A DNA stretch of 64,000 nucleotides, from the NCBI RefSeq assembly GCF_900111395.1, contig NZ_FOHV01000014.1, positions 1-64,000 on the forward strand. The letters run 5' to 3'. Positions 9,601 to 19,254 of the stretch are shown here, one piece after another. Each line of letters starts with the position of its first letter. The first letter of the stretch is position 1. The stretch is from Thorsellia anophelis DSM 18579. GTDB lineage: Bacteria > Pseudomonadota > Gammaproteobacteria > Enterobacterales > Thorselliaceae. A program made the translations under genes and the position numbers. The notes under the pieces are model-generated. The model did not search any database, had not been told where the DNA came from, and saw only the letters and a list, made by a program, of their open reading frames with translations.

Positions 9601-12600
9601 TGTAGCGTTACTAACTGCGCTACTGATAGCGCTGCCAACTGAGCCACCAAGACTGACTGTGAACCCAGAGCTTTTGGTTTCAGTAACATGTTTTTCATCA
9701 TGGGTATTGGCGGCGGCTGTGATATCGATACTTTTGGCTAGCGCATTGATATCACCACCTGCGATGACTTCTGAGCCATGTATGGTGGCTTTATTGCCTG
9801 CTTGGATTAATACATCCCCATTGAGGCTACCAATTGTGCTGCCAACCTCTACGCCATCACGACTGCTATCGTCATTTTTTTGACTTTTTTTACCAATAAA
9901 GACGCCGAGGCCGCCACCACTCATTAATCCGGACCTTTTGGTTTCGGTAGTGGTTTGGGTATAATACTGCTCTTTTGCGGTAGTGATATTGACATCTTTT
10001 CCGGCTTTTAGGCTAAGGGTTTCATCTGCAATGATATCGCTACCTTGAACGGTTAAATCTTGACCTGCACTTAGGCTAATGGTGCCTCCATTAAATTGGC
10101 TGCCTATACTGGTTTGGTTATCAATTTGTGTTCGGGTAGTTGTAGTTGAGCTAGAAAGCAGTCCTTTATTAGACGCTTTAGTCTGTGAATCTAGGGTCTC
10201 GGTCGCAATACCTTCTCGTATGGTTAGGTCATTGCCAGCTTGAACATTCAAGGCTTTATCTGCAGTAACATTAGCTGCGATACTGTCAATATCATTACCT
10301 GCAATGATATTAAGGTCACCTGCCGCGTATATTTGGGTGCCTACATCTGTGGTGCTCTCTTGGCGCCAATAGTTATCTCCATCACCGACTTGTTCTTTAT
10401 TTTTCGTTTGTACGGTATTAAGGGTGAGGTTATTACCGGCTTTAAGTTGGGTTTGGCTGTCTTCGCCTTGATTGACGATGTTTGCAGCGGTCAGGGTAAG
10501 GTCGTTCCCTGCATCTAATACTAATACGCCTTCATTGCCAGTGACACCCATTTGTCCGATTTGGTTGATAACGGTTCGTTCTGCGCCATTGGTTGGGGTA
10601 ATGCCAGTGTTATTAGCGGTAGTGGTGATCACATTAATATCACCGCCTGCTTTTGCTATCAATGTATCGGCTGCTACTATGCTTCCACCTATGTTATTAA
10701 TGTCTTGTTTTGCTGTCAGTCCGATTTCTTTACCACTCAGTTTCCCTGCGTTGTTATTAATGTTATTTGCATTCACTAACAAGGTCTGTTGTGTTTGTAT
10801 TCTCCCGCTATTATTTAAATCATCTTTGAGATCTAACTGCATGTTTTTAGCGCTGAGCAAGGCACCTGCATTGGTTAAATCTTCTGGTTGTACTTTTGCA
10901 TACACTTGAGGAACTAACACTTCTTGTGTTGTACCATCTGGCAAGGTTACGTTTTGGGTGACTAACCAAACGATATCGGTTGTCAGGCTAGCAACTTGCT
11001 CGGCTGAAAGTGCTATACCTGGGGTAAGGTTGAATTTTTCTGCAGCGGCTAGGCCTGCATCCATTAAGGCTTTATATTGTTCTTCATCATTAGTGTAGTC
11101 ACCTAGATAACGATTACCTGTCAGGCTTATGATTTGGTCTTTTACGAGTTTTTGCTCGTAATATCCATCACCCAGTCGTTTATGCTGATTGCTATGATTG
11201 CTATTAAACGCTTTGAGCATGTAATCAGAGCCTAACCATTTTTTTTGATCGGTAAAGCGTGGGTCGGTTTCTATTAAATAGTCTGCTTTGCCATTGGGGT
11301 TAATTTGATATAGGCTATTTGTCGGTAATGTCAGTGATGGCAAAGTGGTGTTAATGCCATTTACCGTGCTTTCACTGATATTAGCGGTGTGTGTAATAGC
11401 TTGATTGGCTTTATATTCGGTTAGTTCTAAATCAATATTCACTTCTTGGTAATTATTGATGCTAAAACCATTTGAATCCTGATAAGTCCTATTTTGCAAA
11501 AAACCATGTTCTACATTGGAAAACCAATGAGTGCCACTTCCCTTTTCACTGATGCGTCTGATGCCGATGGTTTCAAAATTATTGAGTTCAACCGCATCCA
11601 CGAGTAAGGATTTACCTGCTAAGATATGGCTATCTAGGTTATCTATTTTTTTTGCATCGATGACTAAATTACCGCCGGCTATGATTTCTCCTGGGTTAGT
11701 TTCTTGTATGACGTCATCAACAAATACTCGGGTAAAATAGAGTTCTTGCCAATCATTGCTTTTAGTGCCGGTAGGAACTGTGATGTGTGTTACGTCATAT
11801 TTATCATTACAGGGTTTTATTTCATTATAATCGTATACGGTCGGGCTTCCCCATAACCCTGCTTTATGGTGAACTGTACGACTAGTCTCTTCTTGTGTGA
11901 TAATTAATTGAGCATTCTTATTTAGCAGGTAGTCACTATTAATATACATGTCATTGAGGGATTCAATGCGTGCACTGCTATTTTCAACAATCGATGCGGC
12001 GCCACTGACTTCATAATCATCGGTTAAGGTACCGCCGATTGCTAAATCACCTCCACTGTAAATTAAACTATGCCAGTCATTGACGAGTATGGTAGTACCA
12101 ATATTCAAAAGTTCTCGCGCGGCTAGTGTTGCGCTTTTATCTGCTTCACTGAGATTTTGTAAGGTATGTGTTTTAAATGCGATGATATCACCATAGATTC
12201 TTCCTGTGCCTATGTTACTTAATAATTCGGTTTGAATGGTGGTGGTGAGTCCATCTATGAGTCCTCGGTTAGTCAGGGTGTCGGTGAGATTCAGATTAGC
12301 CCAACCTGCTGTCACTTCGCCAACTAAATGATTATTAAATGATAGAGCATTAATGTTGGCCTGCTTAGCGGCCCAAAATGTCCCCAAATTATCAATGGTG
12401 CCGGTCGAGCTCAGGTTAAGTGTTCCGTTAGCAATCATGGTACCGGTATGTTCATAGCCGCTACCTAATGTCACCGCCATATTTCCTTCGGATTGGACTT
12501 TCCCTGGGCTCGTTAGGTATGTGGTTTCAATTTCAAGGTTGTTACCTGCGGCAAGTTCACCTATGTTATCAACGCGCTGCTTCGCCTTAATGTGAAGCTG

Positions 12601-13566
12601 CTGATTGGCAACCATCTCCCCTGAATTAGTTAGGCTTTGACCACTGAGCGTAATGTCACCTTTGGCTGCAACGAGACCGGTATTGTCTATTTCCTGCGCA
12701 GCCACTGCTACCGTATTTTCGGCATAGAGGGTGCCTGTGTTGTTGACGATATTCGCATTAACGTTCAGGGTACCTTTATTTTGTATGTCACCGGTATTAT
12801 TGAGTATACGGGTATTCACTGAGGTATTTTTATGACTTTCAATGTTACCTTGGTTAGTCAATGCGCTCGACGTTAACTCAATATTGCCTTCTGCATAAAG
12901 TTGACCACTATTATCGATATGGTTGCTATGTGAGGTCAATGAGACATCGCCTTTCGCTTGTATTGCGCCGGTATTAACGAGTTTACCATCAGCGGTAATG
13001 GTAATGTTACTGGCTGAAGCGCCTATTTTCCCGGTATTTTTGACGCCAACTCCGTGTTCGGTACCTACTAAACGGATTTTACCAGCATACATGCCTCCTA
13101 AGTCGGAGACATCTATCGCTACGGTAGGTCTATTCACTTCACTTTGTACGGCATTTTGGATAACGGTCATGTTATCTGCATCGATTTGGTTTTGCCCAGT
13201 CGTCACGGTTAGTTCATTCGCCCAGACATCCCCATTGACTTCAACCGCCCTTGAGATTAAATCAGTTTTATCCTGCCGAGAGCTATCAAGTCCTGCTCCT
13301 TGAACGACAATTTTACCATCACTCACCTGATAGCCCGTCACTGCGCCATTTTCAACTACGACATTCCCGGTGGTTAGGGTTGCTCGGTGGCTATTAATAA
13401 ATCCACATCCCTCACAAGTTACGCCGGCTGGATTGGCGATAATGACTTGGGCTTTTTTGCCCGCTACTTCAACAAACCCATTTAAATGACTAGGATTCTT
13501 ACTGTTCACTTCATTCAAAATAATTCGTGCTTCACCTGTTGCAAGGTATGGATTGGCATCTACCAT
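6616..13566 (-). CDS. cdiA: CdiA contact-dependent inhibition exoprotein, main part
   Basis: The frame is open from about 13614. It starts with the rest of the TPS secretion domain (ILNNGRKPSQTELGGMVDANPYL, GVTCEGCGFIN), continues through long filament repeats (VNNTGTL, DNTGLVAAKGDI) and haemagglutinin repeats, and ends in an Ala/Gly-rich pretoxin region (DLTEAERQNISALSQIAAGLAGG) and the motif AVENN (7789-7800). The 394 residues from VENN to the stop are the toxin; it is Cys-containing and matches no toxin I know. CdiA forms a cell-surface stick and injects the toxin into touching relatives. With the N-terminal piece at 13605-13973 the restored protein is about 2450 residues. The frame break lies at a G4 run (CCCC at 13614-13617). 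Confidence 0.85.
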   Translation of the reverse strand: MVDANPYLATGEARIILNEVNSKNPSHLNGFVEVAGKKAQVIIANPAGVTCEGCGFINSHRATLTTGNVVVENGAVTGYQVSDGKIVVQGAGLDSSRQDKTDLISRAVEVNGDVWANELTVTTGQNQIDADNMTVIQNAVQSEVNRPTVAIDVSDLGGMYAGKIRLVGTEHGVGVKNTGKIGASASNITITADGKLVNTGAIQAKGDVSLTSHSNHIDNSGQLYAEGNIELTSSALTNQGNIESHKNTSVNTRILNNTGDIQNKGTLNVNANIVNNTGTLYAENTVAVAAQEIDNTGLVAAKGDITLSGQSLTNSGEMVANQQLHIKAKQRVDNIGELAAGNNLEIETTYLTSPGKVQSEGNMAVTLGSGYEHTGTMIANGTLNLSSTGTIDNLGTFWAAKQANINALSFNNHLVGEVTAGWANLNLTDTLTNRGLIDGLTTTIQTELLSNIGTGRIYGDIIAFKTHTLQNLSEADKSATLAARELLNIGTTILVNDWHSLIYSGGDLAIGGTLTDDYEVSGAASIVENSSARIESLNDMYINSDYLLNKNAQLIITQEETSRTVHHKAGLWGSPTVYDYNEIKPCNDKYDVTHITVPTGTKSNDWQELYFTRVFVDDVIQETNPGEIIAGGNLVIDAKKIDNLDSHILAGKSLLVDAVELNNFETIGIRRISEKGSGTHWFSNVEHGFLQNRTYQDSNGFSINNYQEVNIDLELTEYKANQAITHTANISESTVNGINTTLPSLTLPTNSLYQINPNGKADYLIETDPRFTDQKKWLGSDYMLKAFNSNHSNQHKRLGDGYYEQKLVKDQIISLTGNRYLGDYTNDEEQYKALMDAGLAAAEKFNLTPGIALSAEQVASLTTDIVWLVTQNVTLPDGTTQEVLVPQVYAKVQPEDLTNAGALLSAKNMQLDLKDDLNNSGRIQTQQTLLVNANNINNNAGKLSGKEIGLTAKQDINNIGGSIVAADTLIAKAGGDINVITTTANNTGITPTNGAERTVINQIGQMGVTGNEGVLVLDAGNDLTLTAANIVNQGEDSQTQLKAGNNLTLNTVQTKNKEQVGDGDNYWRQESTTDVGTQIYAAGDLNIIAGNDIDSIAANVTADKALNVQAGNDLTIREGIATETLDSQTKASNKGLLSSSTTTTRTQIDNQTSIGSQFNGGTISLSAGQDLTVQGSDIIADETLSLKAGKDVNITTAKEQYYTQTTTETKRSGLMSGGGLGVFIGKKSQKNDDSSRDGVEVGSTIGSLNGDVLIQAGNKATIHGSEVIAGGDINALAKSIDITAAANTHDEKHVTETKSSGFTVSLGGSVGSAISSAVSNATQISKNNSDRKNALLGVSSALSGAQAAQDYRLAKAQNNTSSTVGINLSYGTQSTRSEQTLNQVNHTGSNLTAGGDINLVATEQDILVQGSTLDATNNLTLDAKRDILLQAAKDTSKLDGKNESKGGSLGVTYNGGFGVNAGFNKGKGSENGNGVTNIGSELNAGNLITLNSGRDTHIIGSQVKGDGVTLNVGNDLRIESLQDTDNYHSKQTDFSANISVGTGSMGGGISASKTQMDSDYASVQEQAGIFAGTKGVDIEVGNNTHLKGGIIASEGEHNTLSTGTLTFEDIKNKAEFDVSSSGIGINGNLNLGESAQQNGLGGFSTPGATHSNHSGNSESETKATIGGNIDITLKDKDKQTQDIATLNRDTNNAHQSLETIFDKDKEQSRLDEQQLMADIGNQLSNLVRTEGQIRAEKAKSDENALKQAEKELLAEGKEPSKQEIEQRAQNNAQRDWGTGGKYQQVTQALTGALQGALGGDITKALANGSAPYLAEAIKKATTNPDGSINLEANLGAHAILGALLSHANGNNAFAGGLSTLSAKVAAQLVKEQLYGNKPFEDLTEAERQNISALSQIAAGLAGGLAAGSSSDAAQGALVGKNAVENNYLTQMQAEEFISNYEGICFTDACKIRRDELIKKYSEISLEQDVDLVSVCEEKPDSSACTAALKDAIAYNGGINDKIIDARDLLGDRFYSSNNTLNILYNGQDAKALISERVESIDNRADFFGMNDYYFDELGIPIKWYGEAEKVSRACLTGLGATGCGSEYTFELYDWALDADLDAWRAEAGKKIMEGGFNNFSNLYNLSNGNYDNVNLSVLNFDDSGKVNSVKLNLYTLFSNNPDVYSMIWNVDQLISEQKMLQPVHEKYIPNNSNFPPLGELGTYATGNFPDYVEGIHMNPYSDSAEINMLNFIQYMLSTKDEKQPSNNSNTTELAKLVSYLKDMPLNVTILELPTLQSKIQLKLKNFGEHSVNIMDCNSRVQHGLNGMKIDGEYSCD

Positions 13567-13604
13567 TCCACCTAGCTCAGTTTGACTGGGTTTGCGACCA
13601 TTAT

Positions 13605-13973
13605 TTAGAATAACCCCTTTTGATTAACGTCAAACTGGGAATATTTATTGTGTGAAACGCCTGAGGCGCTAGGGGTGTGTATGTTAACTTGAGGGGTACC
13701 ATTAGCACTCTCAATGATGATGGGTCTTTGGTTACCAGGTGCATTCGCATCAGCAACAATATTCGCATCCACAGACGATACCCAAAGGATATTACCAAGT
13801 ACCAGACTGGTCAACCAAACTAACTTTTGCAAGTTAAATACACTTGATATGGTGTTAACGCCCTCTATCACCGCATCATCTTTATTCGGTTGATGGATTT
13901 TGGCTAGCTCAGAGACTGCCGTCATTACACCTAAAGCTTGATTGAAGATCACGCGATAACGAAGTTTGTTCAT
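13605..13973 (-). CDS. cdiA: N-terminal piece of CdiA (signal peptide and start of TPS domain), frameshifted
   Basis: 122 residues beginning with an extended signal peptide region (MNKLRYRVIFNQALGVMTAV), a hydrophobic core around residues 50-70 and the start of the TPS domain (VNIHTPSASGVSHNKYSQFDVNQKG). It then runs into a stop. Adding one G in the G4 run (complement of 13614-13617) restores QKGVILNNGRKPSQ and fuses it to the main part. So either cdiA is inactivated, switched by slippage, or the base is a sequencing error. It starts 89 bases after cdiB. Confidence 0.8.
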   Translation of the reverse strand: MNKLRYRVIFNQALGVMTAVSELAKIHQPNKDDAVIEGVNTISSVFNLQKLVWLTSLVLGNILWVSSVDANIVADANAPGNQRPIIIESANGTPQVNIHTPSASGVSHNKYSQFDVNQKGLF

Positions 13974-14061
13974 TTGTAATTACCTTTCTCTGTTTTAATA
14001 TGCATTAAGATATATTTAAGATGTATTATTCTTTTAAATTTAAATAATCGATATTGATTTG

Positions 14062-15759
14062 CTAGAATTCATAATTCAAATTAAAAGCAAACATTAAATC
14101 ATCCGTGATGAACCCTTCTGGTTTAGACAATGGATGCCCCATATAGAAGTCATAACCAAAATTTTGCCTGCTGCCTCTTATGCCAAGTGCTCCACCTGCT
14201 AAATGGGTACCTAATAAAAACTCTGTATCAGGACCAGTTACTACGCCATAATCAGTTGCTAAGTAAACTTGATAAGAGCCTGTTGGTGCGTGCCAAGAGA
14301 ATTCACCACGGGTAAACCACCCATTATCCGCACTTAACGTCCGTTCACCATCAAATCCTCTGACGCTATAGCGACTACCGATGGAAAATTGATCTTGTGA
14401 AGTTAACCGATTGACAGCAATCTGCTGTTGATGTTGTAGTGAAAAACTAAATTGATCGTTTTGAATCTTAAACGGTAAAGAAAGTCCCGCATCGAATCGC
14501 CAAATTTTTGCAAGCGCTGTACCCTCATCAAACAACTCTTCTGGTGCTGGCTTTGCACCAAACCAACGTGTTCCTCGTTGATAACTGATCCCACCATTTA
14601 ACGTGAAATTTTCGAAATAGTGTTTGTGCTGTAATCCTAATTTCCAGGCGGAAGTGCGTCTTCTCTGAACCTCTATTTCAGTATCATCAATATAGTTTTT
14701 GGTGCTGCGATAATTAATGTCGTAACTAACGGTCGTTTTATGCGATGCGGCTCTGTGCAGCATATGAGCCACTTGAAGGTTTAAACTATTATTGTCTCCA
14801 CTATAAACATAATCAGTTGTCAGCCCTGCTACGGTTTGATGGTAGTTATATCGACTACCTGTAAAGGAGAACAAAGTATCACCAAATGGTAAAGAATAAT
14901 GCCCTGTTAGGTTTTGAGTTCCTTGTGAACTTTTACCATGTACGTCATTATTCCAAGAAACATATGCTAAATCACTGAGTGCCAATGGGTTATCAACATA
15001 TAAGGTTGCGCTCCCTTGATAGGTGCCTGTTGATTTTGAACCTGAGTTATCAAGAGACAAAGCAACACGCCAGAATTTCTTCTGATGACGTTTTATGACG
15101 ATATCACTCTCACCTTGATTTTCGGTTGGCACAATTTCCATCTCAGCTTGGACTGTCGAAAGACGCTGTAGGTTTTCTAAACCCTGTTCTATTTTTCGTA
15201 AATCCAATAAATCGCCAGACCTTGCTGGCATTGCTGTCCATAAAAATGCATATTTAGCACTGCCTTCTTCAAAATAGACTTGACGAACTTTACCTGGGAT
15301 AATTTTGAGCGTTAAAATACCTGTGGTTAAATCTTGCTCCGGTGCAACGATACGAGTGGTAACGTACCCTCTATCAATGATTAAATTTTGTAAGTTACTA
15401 ACTAACTGACTAATGCCTATTCCACCTAAGCATAATCCTTGCGCTGATTCTTTCACGAAATTAAGTGGAATAGCTTGTGGAAGCGATTCCTTATCTTCAA
15501 TTACAATTTGATTAATGACAAAACAGATATCCTCAGTTGGATAATCTGAAGAAGACGCTATTCCTGTGCTAGCATCAAATCGCACAGACGGCAATTCTTG
15601 AGCAAGCGCTGCCTGCCTTGCTTCCTGCCTCTGCTGTTGAATAATTTGTTGTTGTTTAATAATTTCATTTCCATTTACATTCAATTCTACGGCATCAATA
15701 GAATAAACAAAGAATACGCATAAAAATAAAACAAAAGATTTAGAACAAATGGATAACAC
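14062..15759 (-). CDS. cdiB: CdiB/TpsB outer-membrane transporter
   Basis: About 565 residues from GTG 15759, chosen because GGGG lies just upstream; TTG at 15777 is the longer alternative. Signal peptide (SKSFVLFLCVFFVYSIDA), Gln-rich helix (QQQIIQQQRQEARQAA), two POTRA-like domains (CFVINQIVIE..., YVTTRIVAPEQDL), then a 16-strand barrel with the VRGFDGE motif and a final strand ending in Phe (FNLNYEF). It exports CdiA across the outer membrane. First gene of the cdiBA-I operon. Confidence 0.92.
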   Translation of the reverse strand: MLSICSKSFVLFLCVFFVYSIDAVELNVNGNEIIKQQQIIQQQRQEARQAALAQELPSVRFDASTGIASSSDYPTEDICFVINQIVIEDKESLPQAIPLNFVKESAQGLCLGGIGISQLVSNLQNLIIDRGYVTTRIVAPEQDLTTGILTLKIIPGKVRQVYFEEGSAKYAFLWTAMPARSGDLLDLRKIEQGLENLQRLSTVQAEMEIVPTENQGESDIVIKRHQKKFWRVALSLDNSGSKSTGTYQGSATLYVDNPLALSDLAYVSWNNDVHGKSSQGTQNLTGHYSLPFGDTLFSFTGSRYNYHQTVAGLTTDYVYSGDNNSLNLQVAHMLHRAASHKTTVSYDINYRSTKNYIDDTEIEVQRRRTSAWKLGLQHKHYFENFTLNGGISYQRGTRWFGAKPAPEELFDEGTALAKIWRFDAGLSLPFKIQNDQFSFSLQHQQQIAVNRLTSQDQFSIGSRYSVRGFDGERTLSADNGWFTRGEFSWHAPTGSYQVYLATDYGVVTGPDTEFLLGTHLAGGALGIRGSRQNFGYDFYMGHPLSKPEGFITDDLMFAFNLNYEF

Positions 15760-16996
15760 TGTAACCCCATTAAGCAAATAAACAACTTTTCAAAAAATAA
15801 GATATAAATAAGATAATATATTTTCACAAGAAATGGGTTACGCAACTTAAATCAAGGCACTTATAACCTCTTAAAAGAAACATTAAACAATTTTAATATA
15901 AAAACATAATCACACAAAAAATATAACAATTAAATAATTAAATAATTAAATAATTAAATAATTAAATAATTAAATGAAAAATTCACATAAAAATATAATA
16001 CAACAAAGCAAATAAATTCTCCACTTTATTTTATGAATTATTTAAGTTATATATATTTAAGTTTTAAAAATAAATTACAGGTACATTTATATAAGTGTTA
16101 TTCATATTGCTTATTTAAAAAAACCAACACAATACTTCAATTACAAACTAAAATATAAATTTAAAAGAAAATTATATAACCAGTAACATAATTACCAATA
16201 GTTTAATAAAAAAACAACACTCACCTTTCATTATTCAAACAATCACCAAATAAATAGAATCTAATTCATTACATTAATATAATTTAAAGTCAATTAAATA
16301 TCAGCTATTTAAGTTACTATAAAATCGAATCATAGCTTAATAATCATCATGCAACCTTAGTTTAATCACCTATTAAACGTAATAAATTTAATTTAAACAA
16401 ACATGCATTACATATATCTTTCAGAGTTATTTAATTATCAATCTAATTTTTTATAAACCAAGCTATATATCGCATTAACTTTTTAATAAGATATTATTTG
16501 CATAACTGAAATAATTAAAAATATTATAAAAATAAAAATAAAAATTAATTTAAAATAACTAACACCTATTATGATAATTATAAATAATTAGTAAAATAGC
16601 TATTGATAAATAAGATCTAGAATACGACATAACATAAAGGAAATTTGCTTATCAACGATAAAGAGTGCATTTATATAATTAACTGATCGATTATAGAATA
16701 TTACTATTAGACACAGTAAAAGGCCAAGTAACATCCGAAAAAGAATGTATATTAGATCTTTTTATCGTATAAGTCGAATGTATCATAAGAATACATGTCT
16801 TGTTTACTACGCTACTAAATAGTTGCCATACTTATTTATTACTGTTTGTAAGTTTGTTATAATATTTGTAAGAAAATTACGAATACATATTCTTATGCTA
16901 CTACATGATTTAAATACAATATCACTACAGTTTTACCATCTATAATAGAAAGATTCTAACCTACATTTTTAATGACATTTAATACAAGGATATATT
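15760..16996. other. Long AT-rich intergenic region between divergent genes
   Basis: About 1.2 kb of extreme AT content with no ORF I can support. It must hold the promoter of cdiBA-I (minus) and of the secreted protein at 16997 (plus). The only strong structure is the octamer tandem repeat at 15928-15975. Such AT tracts upstream of surface genes are typical H-NS-type targets (inference). Confidence 0.6.
15928..15975. repeat. Six perfect tandem copies of AATTAAAT upstream of cdiB
   Basis: The octamer AATTAAAT is repeated six times without a mismatch, ending about 170 bases upstream of the cdiB start. Unit number can change by slippage and would shift promoter spacing by 8 bases per unit. Confidence 0.9.
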
Positions 16997-17674
16997 ATGA
17001 ATAACATCGTAAAAGCATTACCTCTCGCACTTATCACATTAACATTCTCAGCATTTTCTAATGTAGAGGGTACATATGCTGGTCATAACAAAGCACGCAT
17101 TCATTTATGGTCTTACAAAGATTCTGATATTTACCAATATCAATTAGTCTTTACGGACGCTTATGGCCAGCAACCAAATGCATTCCAAGCACCAAGTGCT
17201 GCTGAAATCACATTTGGTAAAACATATACATTCAAACAAAATGGTAGCCGCTATGATGACACCCAGCCTAGCCAATGTATTATTAAAGCAACGTTTGATG
17301 AGGGAATACTTACGATTGACACTCAAAATGGTTGTAATGACTATACAGGTCAATATTCTTTTTCAACTAAAGCATCATACATTCCAGAAGAATATCGAGG
17401 TACTTGGAGTAAGGAACCTGATTGCAATACAGTCGCAATCATAGATGAAACATGGTTTGCTGTAGATGCTGATTATGGTTCTGCATTTGTTGTTGATGTT
17501 GTAGATGGCAATGATCAAAGCCATAACATAGTTGGACTAGAGTATTATGAGGATTTCTATGGTTCAGCAGCGATTAATATAAAACGTATTGATGACAAAC
17601 TTTATATAAAAGGTGAACATCATGCAATACCTTATGATGATATATTTTCACGTTGCAATAAAAAATCATTTTAA
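16997..17674 (+). CDS. Secreted protein of unknown function
   Basis: 225 residues with a clear Sec signal peptide (MNNIVKALPLALITLTFSAF, cleavage near residue 21). The mature part is beta-rich with Gly/Tyr/Asp and shows two similar halves that begin VEGTYAGHNK and YRGTWSKEPD, suggesting a small lipocalin-like or repeated beta domain (inference). Four cysteines in the mature part could form disulfides (QCIIK, NGCND, PDCNT, SRCNK). Start ATG has AAGGA seven bases upstream. Stands alone; not a family I recognise. Confidence 0.7.
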   Translation: MNNIVKALPLALITLTFSAFSNVEGTYAGHNKARIHLWSYKDSDIYQYQLVFTDAYGQQPNAFQAPSAAEITFGKTYTFKQNGSRYDDTQPSQCIIKATFDEGILTIDTQNGCNDYTGQYSFSTKASYIPEEYRGTWSKEPDCNTVAIIDETWFAVDADYGSAFVVDVVDGNDQSHNIVGLEYYEDFYGSAAINIKRIDDKLYIKGEHHAIPYDDIFSRCNKKSF

Positions 17675-17790
17675 CACCTGAAAATTCTGATTCATAAATG
17701 GTTTGAGCTTAATTAAGCAGCTATAGTTTTTGGGGGTTCTGCTAAGTTGCTAAGTAATTTATTATACTGTCAATGGTAATTTTAAAATCC

Positions 17791-18246
17791 TCACTTATTG
17801 ATTTCAGAGTAACTGACACACGCTTCTGGAATTCCATTATTACAAGACAAATTATAAAATTCCTTAGCTTTTTGATAATCTTGTTTTATCCCATACCCCT
17901 TATGATAGATTACTCCGAGTAAGAATTGCGCATCTGAATCTCCTTGACTAGACGCTAACTCAAAATATTTTTTAGCTTTGTAATAATCTTGTATTACTCC
18001 TTCACCAACATAATACATAGACCCAAGTTTAAATTGTGCATCGGAAAATCCTTGATTAGCCGATAAATCAAAATATTTTTTAGCTTCTTGGTAATCTTTT
18101 TTTGTCCCTACACCATAAGCATAAATAACCCCAAGATTATATTGAGCCTTAGCGTCTCCTTCAATTGCCATAGCTTCTAATTTTTTAAAATCAGCAAATA
18201 TTGAAACAGAAAACAAGCAGAGAACATAAAATAATATTTTTTTCAT
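17791..18246 (-). CDS. Secreted Sel1-like repeat protein
   Basis: About 151 residues from ATG 18246 (GAGG five bases upstream; the upstream ATG 18249 is too close to it). Signal peptide MKKILFYVLCLFSVSIFA, then four SLR repeats (AQYNLGVIYAYGVGT, AQFKLGSMYYVGEGV, AQFLLGVIYHKGYGI) and a Cys-containing tail (SCNNGIPEACVSY). Exported to the periplasm or beyond. Signal peptide and ribosome-binding leader closely resemble the prophage-borne Sel1 protein at 37185, so they are paralogues. Confidence 0.85.
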   Translation of the reverse strand: MKKILFYVLCLFSVSIFADFKKLEAMAIEGDAKAQYNLGVIYAYGVGTKKDYQEAKKYFDLSANQGFSDAQFKLGSMYYVGEGVIQDYYKAKKYFELASSQGDSDAQFLLGVIYHKGYGIKQDYQKAKEFYNLSCNNGIPEACVSYSEINK

Positions 18247-18390
18247 CATCACCTCAATAGCAAAAGAATTACAGTAAAATTTTCGCTGCACTAAATAATG
18301 CTTATGATACCGCATACAACTCACAATTATTGTTTATTTAATTGTGTTTTTGTTTAGTTCGCTAACAGCGGGAAAGAACAGTTCAACCAC

Positions 18391-18537
18391 CTAATTTCTT
18401 AATAAATTTACTGCTTCTTTATGTCTGAAAGTAAAGCCTAAAAAGTCAAATTTATTGTGTTTCACTCGTTTATTTGTCCACACATCACAATTTACTATTT
18501 TGCTGCTGAGCCAGCTAAAACCATTATTGAAAGTCAC
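18391..18537 (-). pseudogene. Group II intron maturase C-terminal remnant
   Basis: A 48-residue open frame containing KHNKFDFLGFTFRHKEAVN, the signature that follows the reverse transcriptase core in group II intron-encoded proteins (FDFLGFTFRP). The rest of the intron is absent. Confidence 0.45.
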
Positions 18538-19254
18538 GTTTAGCTTTGTTAGCGTGAGTGATTCGTACTCGCAGTTTTGATATGCAGTTTTGACATTACT
18601 TTTTACTTAACGACACGACATCAATGATTCATTTTCATTCAGCTTATTACTACAGAACTGACAATTTAAACATTGTTTTTTAGCTCCGCGCTCACCACGA
18701 AATCACTAAAATAACTCAGCTAGAGCCGATTTAACACCAAGTCATAAGAGCATAAATATTGAATTTTATTCTCTGGTTATACCAGTCTAAAGCAAGTTAT
18801 GGTAACGTTTTTTTCAGTAAATTTATATAGGTGTATTCTTGTATTAGGTAATTTTTTAGAGGACTTATTATTTCTTTGAATGATAATCAGGTATTTAAAT
18901 AACTTCCTTATTTAAAATGATTATCTCTATGCTTTAGAAATTACTTGATTATTTAGTATTATTTAGCTACTTCATTAAGTTAAGACAATGTTTTCTGTGA
19001 TCTATAACTCAAATCAGCATTAAACTCACCTTTTATTAACACATATCTAACATTTCTAGAATATATTGATTGATATACTTATTGAAGTATCCTACTTTGT
19101 TTATACTCAATTCTCTAAATTAGCAGAAACTGAGCCTGTTCCAAGTATTATCCAAGATGTATTCGCGATTACTGAAGCCTGCATTTAAATTTTTTTATTG
19201 AGTATATGCTTTTAAATGTTTCATTTATAACTCTCAAATTAAAGGTGGCAAATT
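18538..19254. other. AT-rich intergenic stretch, nothing recognised
   Basis: No ORF of note, RNA gene or repeat found. The promoter of the alkaline phosphatase gene must lie in its right part; AAGGTGG just before ATG 19255 is its ribosome binding site. Confidence 0.5.

Noticed and set aside
10472-10909. Plus-strand ORF of 145 residues inside cdiA (and similar ones at 8250, 9584, 12923)
   Set aside because: Shadows of the repetitive cdiA frame; Pro/Leu/Ser-rich low-complexity products with no family.
15928-15975. CRISPR array
   Set aside because: The repeat is an octamer in direct tandem without spacers. No CRISPR array was seen elsewhere.
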